DNA of 64,000 bases from Croceicoccus hydrothermalis. GTDB taxonomy: Bacteria; Pseudomonadota; Alphaproteobacteria; Sphingomonadales; Sphingomonadaceae. The notes under the pieces are model-generated. The model made no database searches. It had not been told where the DNA came from and was given only the letters and a program-made list of their open reading frames with translations. Position numbers and translations under genes: made by a program. Of this stretch, positions 11,822 to 21,584 are shown in pieces; the stretch's first letter is position 1; each line of letters starts with the position of its first letter. The stretch is taken from contig NZ_JAIQCI010000016.1 in assembly GCF_022378335.1 (NCBI RefSeq), forward strand, positions 40,216 to 104,215. Direction: 5' to 3'.

Positions 11822-13420
11822 TTAGGTTGCGGCTGTCTTCGGCTTCGCGCCGCGCCGCGTCAATTGCGAGAGGAGCGATTTGTCGATCGCCCCGACCGCC
11901 CAAGCGACGAGGAAGAACACCGCCGCGCCCGCGACGACCAGCACGCCGAGCGACCAGATACGCTCCACCACATTGCCGTCGTACCGATCCGCCATCGTCG
12001 GCATGATGAACCATAGCGCCACGCCCATCGCCGCGACGGCGACGATCTGCCGCGCGATCTTCCCGATGAGCCTGCCGTCGATGTGGAACCATTCCCGCCG
12101 GTGCAGCAGCAGGTAGAGCATGGCGGCGTTGAGCGATGCGGTGAACGCCGTCGCCGCCGCCAGCCCGACGATGCCGTAGCGCGGCACGACGTAGAAATTG
12201 ATGGCGATATTGATGACAAGCGCGGCCGCCGCGATCCACACCGGGGTGCGCGTGTCCTCCCGGCTGAAGAACGCCGGTTGGAACACCTTGACCAGCACAT
12301 AGGCCGGCAGCCCGGCGACCAGCGCGACAACGATATTCGCCATCGTGTCGCCGTTCGCCTCCGTCATCTGTCCGCCGACGAAGAACGCGGCCGTGAACGC
12401 AGGCGCACAGATCGCCAGCGCGACCGCGGCGGGCAGCGTGAGGAGCAGAGCGATCTCCACCGCATTGGCCTGGAGCCGCTGCGCCCCGGCGCGATCGTCG
12501 GTCTGAATATGGCGGGCGAGCATGGGCAGGATCGCCGTGCCCAGCGCGATGCCGACAATGCCGAGCGGCATCTGGTTCAACCTGTCCGCGAGTTTGAGCA
12601 GGGTGAGCGAGCCCTGCGGCAGCGAGGTCGCAAAGAACGTGTCGACGAACTGGCTGACCTGATAAATCCCGGCGCCGAAGGTTGCGGGCAGGATCAACAC
12701 GGCGAGCCGCTTCACCTCCGGCGTGAATTTCGGCAGGCGCAGGATCAGTTTCACCCCCGAACGCCGCGTCGCCCACACCATATAGGCAAGCTGCGCCACC
12801 CCGGCGAGCGTGACCGCCACGGCCAGCGCATAGGCCACCACCATGTTGTCGCCATCGTTCCCGCGCAGGGCGTAACCAACGCCAATCCCGGCGATCAGCA
12901 CCACGTTGAGCAGAACCGGCACGAACGCCCCCGGCGCGAATTGCGAGCGCGCATTGAGCACGCCCGACAGCATCGCCACCATCGACACCAGCGCGAGATA
13001 GGGGAAGGTGATCCGGGCCAGCGTCACCGACAGTTCGAACTTGCCGGGAATTTCCTGAAACTCGCTGGCGAGCAGCCACACGATGCCCGGCATGGCCAGC
13101 ATGGCGAGCGCGGAAAAGCCGAGCAGGACCCAGATGAACACCGCCATCACGTCATTGGCGAATTTCTGTGCGGCAAGATCGCCGCCCTCGTCCCCCTCGG
13201 CATGAAGGCGGCGCGTGTACATCGGCACGAAGGCGACCGAAAACGCGCCCTCGGCAAACAGGCGCCGGAACGTGTTGGGCAGGATGAAGGCGAGCTGAAA
13301 CGCGTCCGCCGCCATCCCTGCGCCCAATACGCGGGCGAGCAGCATGTCGCGCACGAAGCCAAAGACCCGGCTGAGTGCGGTCAGTCCTCCGATCGTGCCG
13401 ACATTGCGGACAAGGCTCAC
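11822..13420 (-). CDS. murJ: Lipid II flippase MurJ (MviN)
   Basis: MurJ flips undecaprenyl-PP-linked peptidoglycan precursor across the inner membrane. The 532-residue protein is hydrophobic throughout with about 14 predicted membrane segments. The N-terminus SRVFGFVRDMLLARVLG and the region LPNTFRRLFAEGAFSVAFVP are characteristic of the family, including arginines of the central cavity. It lies between secB and trpS on the minus strand, an arrangement common in sphingomonads. Confidence 0.95.
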   Translation of the reverse strand: MSLVRNVGTIGGLTALSRVFGFVRDMLLARVLGAGMAADAFQLAFILPNTFRRLFAEGAFSVAFVPMYTRRLHAEGDEGGDLAAQKFANDVMAVFIWVLLGFSALAMLAMPGIVWLLASEFQEIPGKFELSVTLARITFPYLALVSMVAMLSGVLNARSQFAPGAFVPVLLNVVLIAGIGVGYALRGNDGDNMVVAYALAVAVTLAGVAQLAYMVWATRRSGVKLILRLPKFTPEVKRLAVLILPATFGAGIYQVSQFVDTFFATSLPQGSLTLLKLADRLNQMPLGIVGIALGTAILPMLARHIQTDDRAGAQRLQANAVEIALLLTLPAAVALAICAPAFTAAFFVGGQMTEANGDTMANIVVALVAGLPAYVLVKVFQPAFFSREDTRTPVWIAAAALVINIAINFYVVPRYGIVGLAAATAFTASLNAAMLYLLLHRREWFHIDGRLIGKIARQIVAVAAMGVALWFIMPTMADRYDGNVVERIWSLGVLVVAGAAVFFLVAWAVGAIDKSLLSQLTRRGAKPKTAAT

Positions 13421-13448
13421 GCCCGGCGTTCCCGTTGGGCCGGTGGAA

Positions 13449-13982
13449 TCAGGCGTTACCGGCCGGCGGGGTGCCCGCGCCCATGCCGCCCTGTTCGGCC
13501 TGCCGCTGATTCAGCTGCTGTACGTAGAGCCCCTGGAAATCGACGGGGTCGAGCAGCAGCGGCGCGAAGCCGAGGTCGCGCACGGCATCGGCGATGATGC
13601 GGCGGGCAAAGGGGAACAGGATGCGCGGCGCCTCGGCATAGAGGAACGCGTGCGCCTGTTCGTCGGGCACGTTGCGCATGCCGATGAGCCCGCAATAATC
13701 GAGATCGACGATATAGCTCGTGCCCTCGTCCGCTTTGGCCGTGACGGTAATCTTAAGCGTCACCTCATGGACCTCGCCCTCGATGCCCTGCGCATTGATG
13801 TTGAGCTGCACGTCGAGCTGCGGCTGCGACTTGAACTGGTAGCTTTTCGGCGCGTTCGGATTCTCGACCGAGAGATCCTTGATATATTGCGAAATCAGGC
13901 CGATCGCGGGCTGATTGTCGGCGCCATTGGCCGCGCCCTGATTGCCGTCCAGATCGGTGAGGATGTTGCCTTCGTCGGCCAT
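13449..13982 (-). CDS. secB: Protein-export chaperone SecB
   Basis: SecB is a cytoplasmic tetrameric chaperone that holds preproteins unfolded and delivers them to SecA. The 177-residue acidic protein has YIKDLSVENPNAPKSY and the C-terminal PRILFPFARRIIADAVRDLGF region diagnostic of the family, followed by a Gln/Gly-rich tail. It is 28 nt upstream of murJ on the same strand and divergent from timA. Confidence 0.96.
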   Translation of the reverse strand: MADEGNILTDLDGNQGAANGADNQPAIGLISQYIKDLSVENPNAPKSYQFKSQPQLDVQLNINAQGIEGEVHEVTLKITVTAKADEGTSYIVDLDYCGLIGMRNVPDEQAHAFLYAEAPRILFPFARRIIADAVRDLGFAPLLLDPVDFQGLYVQQLNQRQAEQGGMGAGTPPAGNA

Positions 13983-14290
13983 GTTCGATTCGCTTTCCGT
14001 GATGGGCGGGCGGGAAGCGCGCGGTTTGCGGCAGAAATCCGCCCCGTGCCCGCGTCCGCCGATGGGTTCCGGCGCGAGTTAGCACCGGCCCGCGCACGCT
14101 TCAACCGATACGAGAACCGGCGTAGCGCGACGTTCATGGCGTATATAGGGCGGACATGCGAAGGATACCCATGTAAAACCGCCGATATTGTCGATTTGTA
14201 ATCCTTTCCTATTTAGGGCAGGCTAGTCTCAAATCCCGTCGCATCCGGAAAAATGCCGTGCGGCGCCATGCATGAAACGGATAGAATTTC
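13983..14290. other. Divergent intergenic region secB/timA
   Basis: This 308-bp gap holds no convincing gene. A sigma70-like pair for timA is visible: TTGTCG at 14188-14193 and TATTTA at 14210-14215 with a 16-bp spacer, in a locally AT-richer patch. The secB promoter presumably lies in the left half, but I see no clear boxes. Confidence 0.4.
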
Positions 14291-14962
14291 GTGGTCCAAA
14301 TCATCATCCTTGCCATGATTGCCGCTTTCCTCGGCTACAAGCTGTACTCGGTGCTGGGGCGCCGGGCGGAGCATGAGGAGGAAATGCTGGGCCGGCAGGT
14401 GCCACGCCCGCAGCCCCGCAACCCGCAGGCATTGCCCACAAGCGAACGGGCCGGTCCCGCGGGGGAACAGCCGCAATCCGCGCTCGAACGCGCGCTTTCG
14501 GGCGTTCCGCTCGGCGCGCAGCGCGGCGTGCGCGAAATCGCCACCGCGGACCGCAATTTCACCCCGGCGCTGTTCCTCGAAGGGGCGCGCGGTGCCTATG
14601 GCATGATCCTCGAGGCGTTCTGGAAGGGCGACCGCGAAACGCTCAACGAATTGTGCGACGACGATGTCTACGCCAGCTTCGCCGCGGCGATCGACGCGCG
14701 CGAAGAAGCCGGCGAATCGGTGCAGAACCGGCTCATCCGGATCGAGGAAGCCGAAATCGTTTCCGCCGAATACGATGCCCCGATGGCCCGGATCACCGTG
14801 CGTTTCGCCGCCGATATCGCGGCCATGACGACGAACCGCGACGGCGACATGATCGCAGGTTCGCTCGACGATGCGGTGGAAAGCCACGATGTCTGGACCT
14901 TCAGCCGCCGGGTGAACGCGGCGCGTCCGGACTGGCTGCTCGAAGAAACCGGCGAGGGCTGA
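14291..14962 (+). CDS. Tim44/TimA family protein
   Basis: This is a 223-residue protein starting at GTG 14291. It has a single N-terminal membrane helix (VQIIILAMIAAFLGYKLYSVLG), a charged linker with Pro/Gln, and a C-terminal Tim44-like domain (about 90-220). Bacterial TimA proteins sit on the cytoplasmic face of the inner membrane and are related to the mitochondrial import motor tether; their bacterial role is poorly defined. The position opposite secB and directly upstream of mltA is a conserved sphingomonad arrangement. Confidence 0.85.
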   Translation: MVQIIILAMIAAFLGYKLYSVLGRRAEHEEEMLGRQVPRPQPRNPQALPTSERAGPAGEQPQSALERALSGVPLGAQRGVREIATADRNFTPALFLEGARGAYGMILEAFWKGDRETLNELCDDDVYASFAAAIDAREEAGESVQNRLIRIEEAEIVSAEYDAPMARITVRFAADIAAMTTNRDGDMIAGSLDDAVESHDVWTFSRRVNAARPDWLLEETGEG

Positions 14963-14994
14963 TCCCCTCGACCCTGTGCGGGAGCAGGCAGGTC

Positions 14995-16227
14995 ATGCGC
15001 GCATTTTCCGTCCTGCCCGCGATGATCGCGCTTTCGGCATGCGCAGTGGTTCCCTCGGTCGAGGGGCCGCCCCGCACTCCGCCCCCCGCGACCACGCCCG
15101 CACCCGTCACGCAAAACCCGCCCGCACCGGTATGGCCAACGCCCTCGCTGCGCGCCGGCGCGGAGGCGGTGAGCGCGCTTGACGCCGGCCTTTATCGCGG
15201 CCCCGATATTGGCGCCTTGCTGGCCTCCGCCGGATACGACACCGTTCGCGAAGGCGAGGCGGATGCGGCGCGGCGGTCCTTCATCGAATCGTGTCCTGCG
15301 CTGCTGTCCCGGTCCGATAGCAGCGGAATCGCGGCCGACTGGACGCGCGCCTGTGCCGCCGCGCCGGACTACGCCGGTTCTGCGCCGCGGTTTTTCCGGG
15401 AGTTTTTCGAAACCGCGATCGTGGGCGGCAATGATGGCTTCGTCACCGGATATTTCGAGCCGCGCATCGCCGGCGTTCGCAACCGGCAGCCCGGCTTCGA
15501 CGTGCCGGTCTATGGCATGCCGACCGATCTTGTCGCGCAAGCGGATTACAGGGGCGGTGGGCGCGCGCCGCTGGGCCGGTACGAGGATGGGCGATTCGTG
15601 CCCTATTTCGAACGGGCGGAGATCGTCGCCGGGGCGCTCGACGGGCGGGCACCGGTGATTGCGTGGGTCGCCGACGACATCGATTTCTTCTTCCTCCAGA
15701 TTCAGGGTTCGGGACAGCTGATCGCCCCCGATGGTTCGGTCCTGCGCATCGGCTATGCCGGGCAGAACGGGCGCGGCTATACCGCCATCGGTCGCACATT
15801 GCGCGAACGCGGCGTGTTCGCCCCGGGCGAAGCGACGATGCAGGGGATTGTCGATTGGCTCCGCGCCAATCCGGGCGAGGCCGATGCGGTCATGAACGAG
15901 AATCAAAGCTGGGTCTTCTTTCGCGAGCTGACAGGCGACGGACCGCTGGGTGCGCTGGGCGTGCCGGTCCGTCCGCGGGTCAGTGTCGCGGCCGATCCGC
16001 GTTTCACCCCGCTCGGCGCGCCGGTGTGGATCGACGCGGCGAATGACCGTGCCGACGGGCTCTGGATTGCGCAGGATACCGGCGGCGCGATCAAGGGGGC
16101 GGGCCGGTTCGACACGTTCTGGGGCGCGGGCGAGATGGCGAAGGCCACCGCCGGCGCGATGAGCAGCGAGGCGCGCACGCTTCTGCTCCTGCCCAAGGGG
16201 ACGCTGGCGCGTATCGCGCCGCGATGA
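14995..16227 (+). CDS. mltA: Membrane-bound lytic murein transglycosylase A
   Basis: MltA cleaves the MurNAc-GlcNAc bond with formation of 1,6-anhydroMurNAc at the outer membrane. The signal peptide SVLPAMIALSAC ends in a lipobox and is followed by a Pro/Thr-rich linker, then the MltA barrel and the 3D domain. Visible are GYFEP, DDIDFFFLQIQGSG and WIAQDTGGAIKGAGRFDTFW, the latter holding catalytic aspartates. ATG 14995 lies 32 nt after the timA stop. The stop overlaps the next start as ATGA, so translation with the Smr gene is coupled. Confidence 0.94.
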   Translation: MRAFSVLPAMIALSACAVVPSVEGPPRTPPPATTPAPVTQNPPAPVWPTPSLRAGAEAVSALDAGLYRGPDIGALLASAGYDTVREGEADAARRSFIESCPALLSRSDSSGIAADWTRACAAAPDYAGSAPRFFREFFETAIVGGNDGFVTGYFEPRIAGVRNRQPGFDVPVYGMPTDLVAQADYRGGGRAPLGRYEDGRFVPYFERAEIVAGALDGRAPVIAWVADDIDFFFLQIQGSGQLIAPDGSVLRIGYAGQNGRGYTAIGRTLRERGVFAPGEATMQGIVDWLRANPGEADAVMNENQSWVFFRELTGDGPLGALGVPVRPRVSVAADPRFTPLGAPVWIDAANDRADGLWIAQDTGGAIKGAGRFDTFWGAGEMAKATAGAMSSEARTLLLLPKGTLARIAPR

Positions 16228-16781
16228 GGCCGCCAAGGGGATTGAGCGCGGAGGAGCAGCGCGCCTGGGCCGCGCTTGCCGCGACGGTGACGCCGATGGA
16301 TGGACGTCAACGGCCCGCGACGCCTCCGCCGGCGAAGGGAGCGAAACCCGCGCCCCCCCCGCCAAAACCGGCAAAGACGCAACGCCGCATGCCGCCACGC
16401 GCCACCCCGCAGCCCGTGCCCATGCGCGAAGGGGGCGGCACGCTCGATTCGTCCTGGGAAAAACGCATGAGCCGCGCCGCCATCGCGCCCGATTTCACGC
16501 TCGACCTGCATGGCCACACGCTCGACACCGCCTATCGCCGGCTGGATCGCGGGCTGGCACAGGCCAAGGCGATGGGCGCGCGCGTGGTGCTGGTCGTCAC
16601 GGGTAAGGCGCGGCCCGTCGATGCCGCCGACCGGGCCGAAAGACGCGGCGCCATTCGCGCGAAATTCCTCGACTGGCTGGCGGCTGGGCCGCATGCGTCC
16701 GACATCGTCGCGGTACGCAATGCCCATCGCCGCCACGGGGGCGAGGGTGCGGTCTATCTGGTCCTGCGAAAACGGCGATAG
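16224..16781 (+). CDS. Smr domain protein
   Basis: This is a 185-residue protein with a Pro/Ala/Lys-rich disordered N-terminal half and a C-terminal Smr domain (about 90-185). The domain opens with FTLDLHGHTLDTAYRRL, the LDLHG signature; VVLVVTGKARP replaces the more usual TGKG. Small Smr proteins have been linked to nicking endonuclease or RNA-cleaving activity, but the role of this group is not settled. It is translationally coupled to mltA and is the last gene of the timA-mltA-smr unit. Confidence 0.85.
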   Translation: MRPPRGLSAEEQRAWAALAATVTPMDGRQRPATPPPAKGAKPAPPPPKPAKTQRRMPPRATPQPVPMREGGGTLDSSWEKRMSRAAIAPDFTLDLHGHTLDTAYRRLDRGLAQAKAMGARVVLVVTGKARPVDAADRAERRGAIRAKFLDWLAAGPHASDIVAVRNAHRRHGGEGAVYLVLRKRR

Positions 16782-16845
16782 GCGCGCATGAAAAAGGGCG
16801 ACGACCGCAATGGCCGCCGCCCCGCTTCCGGTCAATCGCGCCGGT

Positions 16846-18444
16846 TCAGGCGGCCTGCGCCGCCGCGGCAATCTCCTCCGCCGGTTCGGTGCGGATGATA
16901 TAGTCGAACGCCGACAAAGCCGCCTTCGACCCTTCGCCCATGGCGATGACGATCTGCTTGTACGGCACGGTGGTCACGTCGCCCGCCGCAAACACGCCAG
17001 GCAGGTTGGTGGCGCCGCGCTCGTCGATCTTCACCTCGCCGCGATCCGACAATTCGACGCCGCTGTCCTTCAGCCACTCGCTATTGGGGACGAGCCCGAT
17101 CTGCACGAACACGCCGTCGAGATCGACCTTGCGCTGCTCGCCGCTGTCGCGATCCTTGTAGACGAGGCCGTTCATCTTCTTGCCATCGCCGGTGATCTCG
17201 GTGGTCTGCGCAGAGGTGACGATCTCGACATTGGCAAAGCTTTTCAGCTTGTCGACCAGCACCGAATCGGCCCGCAGCTGGCTGTCGAATTCGATCAGCG
17301 TGACGTGGCCGACGATATTGGCGAGGTCGATCGCCGCCTCCACGCCGGAATTGCCGCCGCCGATCACGCCGACGCGCTTGCCTTTATACAGCGGCCCGTC
17401 GCAGTGCGGGCAATAGGCGACGCCCTTGTTCTTGTATTCATCCTCACCCGGCACGCCGAGCTGGCGCCAGCGCGCGCCGGTGGTGATGATGACCGACCGC
17501 GCCTTCAGCGATGCGCCATTGTCGAACATGATTTCGTGCAATCCGCCCTTCTGCGTGGCCGGCACGAATTTCGACGCGTTCTGAAGGTTCATCACGTCGA
17601 TGTCATATTGCGCGACATGGTTTTCGAGTGCCGCGGCAAGCTTCGGGCCTTCGGTATAATCGACGGAGATGAAATTCTCGATCCCCATGGTGTCCATCAC
17701 TTGCCCGCCGAAACGCTGTGCCGCGATGCCGGTGCTGAACCCTTTTCGCGCGGTATAGATCGCCGCCGACGCCCCCGCCGGACCGCCGCCGATGACGAGC
17801 ACCTCGAACGCGTCTTTCGCCGCGAGCTTTTCCGCCGCACGTGCCGACGCGCCGGTGTCCACCTTGGCCAGGATTTCCTTCACGTCCATGCGCCCGTTCG
17901 CAAAGGGTTCGCCGTTGAGATAGACGGCGGGCACGGCCATGACGTCGCGCTTTTCGACCTCGTCCTTGTACGTGCCGCCCTCGATCAGCGTGGCGGTGAC
18001 ATTGGGGTTGTAGATCGCCATCAGCGTCAGTGCCTGCACCACGTCCGGGCAATTGTGGCAGGACAGTGAAAAATACATCTCGAAATCGAACTGGCCGTCG
18101 AGATTGCGGATCTGTTCGATCACATCGGCATCGACCTTGGGCGGATGGCCGCCCGCCCACAACAGCGCGAGCACCAGCGAGGTGAACTCGTGCCCCAGCG
18201 GCAGGCCCGCAAAGGTGACCGACGCCGAATGATCGTCGGCGCGGCGAATGTCGAAGCTGGGCTTGCGGGCGTTCGTGCCGCCCTCGACCACCGTGACCTT
18301 GTTCGACTGGGACGCGATTTCGTCCAGCAGTTCCTTCGTTTCCACTGATTTCGCATCGTCGCCAAGGCTGGCGACAAGCTCGATCGGCGTCTTGAGATTG
18401 CCGAGATAGTTTTGCAACTGCTGCTTCAGATTGGCGTCGAGCAT
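16846..18444 (-). CDS. ahpF: Alkyl hydroperoxide reductase subunit F
   Basis: AhpF is the NADH-dependent flavoprotein that reduces AhpC. The 532-residue chain has an N-terminal double thioredoxin-fold domain with the CHNC redox centre, an FAD-binding motif ([19 protein letters not shown]), the CPHC disulfide centre and an NAD(P)-binding [17 protein letters not shown]. The frame opens to 18492 but ATG 18444 ([15 protein letters not shown]) is the standard start. It follows ahpC on the same strand after a gap containing a strong hairpin. Confidence 0.95.
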   Translation of the reverse strand: MLDANLKQQLQNYLGNLKTPIELVASLGDDAKSVETKELLDEIASQSNKVTVVEGGTNARKPSFDIRRADDHSASVTFAGLPLGHEFTSLVLALLWAGGHPPKVDADVIEQIRNLDGQFDFEMYFSLSCHNCPDVVQALTLMAIYNPNVTATLIEGGTYKDEVEKRDVMAVPAVYLNGEPFANGRMDVKEILAKVDTGASARAAEKLAAKDAFEVLVIGGGPAGASAAIYTARKGFSTGIAAQRFGGQVMDTMGIENFISVDYTEGPKLAAALENHVAQYDIDVMNLQNASKFVPATQKGGLHEIMFDNGASLKARSVIITTGARWRQLGVPGEDEYKNKGVAYCPHCDGPLYKGKRVGVIGGGNSGVEAAIDLANIVGHVTLIEFDSQLRADSVLVDKLKSFANVEIVTSAQTTEITGDGKKMNGLVYKDRDSGEQRKVDLDGVFVQIGLVPNSEWLKDSGVELSDRGEVKIDERGATNLPGVFAAGDVTTVPYKQIVIAMGEGSKAALSAFDYIIRTEPAEEIAAAAQAA

Positions 18445-18491
18445 GTCTGTGTCCTGTAATGCTGATTGTTGCGCGGGGGCCGGACGCAACA

Positions 18492-18523
18492 CGGCCCGGG
18501 GCGGCGTATCCCACCCCGGGCCG
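18492..18523 (-). other. Strong hairpin in the ahpC-ahpF gap
   Basis: A perfect 10-bp GC stem (CGGCCCGGGG / CCCCGGGCCG, 12-nt loop) lies between ahpC and ahpF, with a smaller hairpin next to the ahpC stop (18538-18554). No U tract is present. It may be a partial attenuator or an RNA-stability element that lowers ahpF relative to ahpC; that role is inferred. Confidence 0.55.
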
Positions 18524-18561
18524 CGCGCATCGTCATGGCCCTTGTCGAAAGGGCGAAGCGA

Positions 18562-19128
18562 TTAGATCTTGCCGACGAGATCCAGCGAAGGCGCCAGCGT
18601 ATCGCTGCCTTCTTCCCAGTTCGCGGGGCAGACCTGACCCGGGTTGGCGCGGACATATTGCGCGGCCTTGATCTTGCGGACCAGTTCCTTGGCGTTGCGG
18701 CCGACGCCCTCGCTCGTGATTTCCATCACCTGGATCACGCCGTCGGGATCGACGAGGAAGGTCGCACGATCGGCGAGGCCCATTTCCTCACGCAGGACGC
18801 CGAAATTGTTCGACAGCGTGTGGAGCTGATCGCCGAGCATCGGGAACTTGATCTTGCCGATCTTGTCCGAGGTGTCGTGCCATGCCTTGTGGCTGAAATG
18901 CGTGTCGGTCGAAACCGAGTACACCTCGACGTCCATGTTCTTCAGCGTGTCGTACTGACCGGCGAGATCTTCAAGCTCGGTCGGGCAGACGAAGGTGAAG
19001 TCGGCGGGATAGAAGAAGAATACCGACCAGTGACCCTTTACGTCGCTGTCCGAAACCTCGAAGAAATCCTTGCCTTCCTGGTAGGCGGTGGCGTTGAACG
19101 GCTTGATCTGGCTTCCGATGATACCCAT
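18562..19128 (-). CDS. ahpC: Alkyl hydroperoxide reductase subunit C (peroxiredoxin)
   Basis: AhpC is a typical two-Cys peroxiredoxin that reduces H2O2 and organic peroxides and is recycled by AhpF. The 188-residue protein has the peroxidatic Cys in [13 protein letters not shown] and the resolving Cys in [16 protein letters not shown] 19128 gives the standard N-terminus [13 protein letters not shown], with an AGGAGA ribosome site; the open frame continues upstream to 19218 but lacks homology there. The 3' neighbour is ahpF on the same strand. Confidence 0.96.
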   Translation of the reverse strand: MGIIGSQIKPFNATAYQEGKDFFEVSDSDVKGHWSVFFFYPADFTFVCPTELEDLAGQYDTLKNMDVEVYSVSTDTHFSHKAWHDTSDKIGKIKFPMLGDQLHTLSNNFGVLREEMGLADRATFLVDPDGVIQVMEITSEGVGRNAKELVRKIKAAQYVRANPGQVCPANWEEGSDTLAPSLDLVGKI

Positions 19129-19261
19129 GCGGTCTTCTCCTGTTTTGGTGAGGAAAAGCGCGGCAGCAGCGCCGCACCCTTCGAATTTCTGATGCTGAGA
19201 TAGGTGCGGCCCCGCCAAAACCCAAGCGGCAAAAAGCGATGATATTAATCGACTAAACCGA

Positions 19262-19338
19262 TGAAACCTTTTGCGTCAGCCGAAACGTTCGATCAACGCG
19301 GCAAGTCGTTGATACGAGGCGAAATACGAAAGGTTTCA
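19262..19338 (-). other. Structured region between aroC and ahpC
   Basis: GAAACCTTT (19262-19270) and AAAGGTTTC (19330-19338) are perfect inverted repeats about 60 nt apart; between them TCAACG (19293-19298) and CGTTGA (19307-19312) form a second stem. In the minus-strand transcript this nested structure begins at the native aroC stop codon and could end aroC transcription ahead of the ahpC promoter. Confidence 0.45.
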
Positions 19339-20430
19339 AAGTTCGCCCGGCCCGCATTGCGCCCGATGCAACATCGCATGATCGGCGAGGACAAGCGCCA
19401 TCATCGCCTCGACCACCGGCACGCCGCGGATGCCGACGCACGGATCGTGGCGCCCTTTCGTCACGATTTAGCCGGCCCCGCCATCGCGCGTGACGGTCGG
19501 CACGGGGATCAGGATGGACGAGGTCGGCTTGAACGCGACCCGCACGCGGACGGGTTGCCCCGTTGAAATGCCGCCGGCGATGCCCCCTGCGTGATTGGCG
19601 GCGAAGGTCACGCCGTCCTCGCCGGGGCGCATAGGGTCGGCATTTTCCTCCCCGCGAAGTGCCGCCGCGCCAAACCCGTCGCCGATTTCCACGCCCTTTA
19701 CCGCGTTGATGCCCATCATCGCGGCGGCAAGATCGGCGTCCAGCTTGCCATAGACGGGCGCCCCCCATCCCGCGGGCACGCCGGATGCCTCGCATTCGAC
19801 CACCGCGCCGAGGGAGGAGCCGGCCTTGCGCGCATCGTCCACCGCCCTGGTCCAGCGTTCGGCGGCCTCGGCATCGGGACAGAAGAACGGGTTGTTGCCG
19901 ATTTCTTCCGTATCGAAATTCGACAGGTCGATTGCGTCGCCGCCGATGGCCGACACCCATGCGCGGATCGTAACCCCGCCCACGATCCGCCGCGCCACGG
20001 CGCCCGCCGCGACGCGTGCCGCGGTTTCGCGCGCACTGCTTCGCCCGCCGCCGCGATAATCGCGAAAGCCATATTTCGCGTCATAGGCATAATCGGCATG
20101 GCCGGGGCGATAGCTTTGCGCGACGTCCGAATAATCTTTCGAGCGTTGATCGGTGTTTTCGATCATGAGCGAGATTGGCGTTCCGGTCGTACGCTGTATC
20201 CCATCCTCGCCTGCAAATACGCCCGACAGGATGCGCACCGCGTCGGGTTCGCGCCGCTGCGTCGTGAAACGGCTGGTGCCGGGGCGGCGTGCATCGAGGA
20301 ACGGTTGTATGTCGGTTTCGCAAAGTGCGAGCCCCGGCGGGCAACCGTCCAGCACGGCGCCGAGCGCGGGCCCATGGCTTTCCCCCCATGTGGTAAAGCG
20401 CAGCACGCGGCCGAAAGTGTTGACGCTCAT
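19336..20430 (-). pseudogene. aroC: Chorismate synthase, interrupted by an in-frame TAA
   Basis: AroC converts EPSP to chorismate, the last shared step of aromatic amino-acid synthesis, using reduced FMN. The N-terminal [20 protein letters not shown] and the [14 protein letters not shown] and GGRSSARET segments are intact. Codon 321 (19468-19470) is TAA. Reading on in the same frame gives [20 protein letters not shown] and on to AQCGPGEL, stopping at TGA 19336-19338: this is the conserved AroC C-terminus, so a single codon (normally Glu or Thr-Glu here) has become a stop. The truncated 320-residue product would lack the FMN-site GRHDPC region. No second aroC is in the window. Sequencing error or a real nonsense mutation are both possible. 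Confidence 0.9.
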
Positions 20431-20520
20431 TTCCAGGCCCCCGCATTCCTATAGGATGACAGGGGCGCTTTTGGCGGTTTGCGCGCAAATGTCCACCGCA
20501 ACCGATCGAACGTGCGGCGG

Positions 20521-20976
20521 TCAGGCGATATGCGCGACGATCGTGGTGTCGCCGTGTTCGGTGATGTCGCGCGACACGCACAGGATCGACACCACCGGTC
20601 CCGCCCGCGAAATCAGCGGCTTGAGATTGACCGACCAGCGTCGCGGCGTGCCGAGCGCCGTCGGGCAGTGCGCTTCGAACATGCGCGGCGTTCCGGAGAG
20701 TGCTTCCATGAATTCACGTTGCACGAACTGCCTGGATCGTTCGGGCCAGATCTCCCACCAGATCTTTCCGAGGAAGTCATTTTCATGCGACAGCTCCAGC
20801 GCCCGCAACCCGCCGCAATTGATATGCTCCAGCGTGCCGTCCACGCCCAGGATCTTGACACAATCCGCGCTCTGCAGCAGCAGGTCGATCGCAACATCGC
20901 CGTGCGAAAGCATGATGTCTTCATACAGTGGAAGGGAGATCGTGTTTGGAAGATCCCTTCGAGGTTTCTGTTTCAT
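20521..20976 (-). CDS. PAS domain protein
   Basis: This is a short protein (151 residues from ATG 20976) consisting essentially of one PAS fold: DCVKILGVDGTLEHINCGGL, then GKIWWEIWPERSRQFV and a C-terminal PAC-like strand ending SILCVSRDITEHG. There is no kinase, GGDEF or HTH output. The LOV cysteine motif NCRFLQ is absent, so it is not a LOV photoreceptor. A TTG at 21018 would add 14 residues; neither start has a good ribosome site. It may act as a ligand-binding partner of a kinase; the partner is unknown. Confidence 0.75.
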   Translation of the reverse strand: MKQKPRRDLPNTISLPLYEDIMLSHGDVAIDLLLQSADCVKILGVDGTLEHINCGGLRALELSHENDFLGKIWWEIWPERSRQFVQREFMEALSGTPRMFEAHCPTALGTPRRWSVNLKPLISRAGPVVSILCVSRDITEHGDTTIVAHIA

Positions 20977-21198
20977 CGGCTTGAACCAGTTCAAATTTTG
21001 CGCAAGGAAGTCACGCAAGAGTGCTCAACCCGACGATAGAGGACGGTCCTTGAGAGACGATTTATAGGTGCCCTAAGGGAGATCGCGGGGTTCGATGCCG
21101 GGGCCGGGGCACCCGATATTAACCGCGAGGCACGACATTAACCCTAACAAGTGACAAGCGGCGTTGCGCTCGTTTCCTTTGACAGGAGGATCATGCCC

Positions 21199-21549
21199 AT
21201 GACCGGGATCGTGCTTTACGGCATTCCCAATTGCGACACCGTGCGCAAGGCGCGCAAATGGATGGATGGCGAAGGCGTGCCCTATCGCTTTCACGATTAC
21301 CGGAAAGACGGCACCGATCCCGAACGGCTGGCCGGATGGGTGCGTAAGGCGGGGCGCGATACGCTGCTCAACCGGCGGGGAACCACGTGGCGCAAGCTGC
21401 CGGATACGGCGAAGGACGGGATCGACGACGATGGGGCAGTCGCGCTCATGGCGGAGCATCCTGCGCTCATCAAACGTCCGGTGGTGGAACATGCGGGCGG
21501 GCTGATGGTTGGGTTCGACGAGGCGGAATGGCGCGCCGCATTGCTCTAG
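21199..21549 (+). CDS. ArsC/Spx-family reductase (YffB-like)
   Basis: This is a 116-residue thioredoxin-fold protein of the ArsC family. The N-terminal cysteine is in VLYGIPNCDTVRKARKW and the basic region DTLLNRRGTTWRKL follows. YffB-like members are probably glutathione-dependent thiol reductases; arsenate reduction should not be assumed, as no ars genes are nearby. AGGAGG at 21184-21189 sits 9 nt before ATG 21199 and 3 nt before ATG 21193, so I prefer 21199. Confidence 0.85.
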   Translation: MTGIVLYGIPNCDTVRKARKWMDGEGVPYRFHDYRKDGTDPERLAGWVRKAGRDTLLNRRGTTWRKLPDTAKDGIDDDGAVALMAEHPALIKRPVVEHAGGLMVGFDEAEWRAALL

Positions 21550-21584
21550 GCGCCTTATCGAGAACAGCGACAGGAGCGTGACCC

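Noticed and set aside
12083..13597. 504-residue plus-strand open frame
   Set aside because: Antisense shadow of murJ, rich in His/Arg/Gln.
19468..19470. Programmed recoding (selenocysteine or pyrrolysine type) at the aroC stop
   Set aside because: The codon is TAA, which is not used for either residue, and no recoding hairpin is evident.
21193..21549. Arsenic resistance locus
   Set aside because: The protein is ArsC-family but no arsR, arsB/acr3 or arsH is adjacent, and YffB-like members are not arsenate reductases by default.
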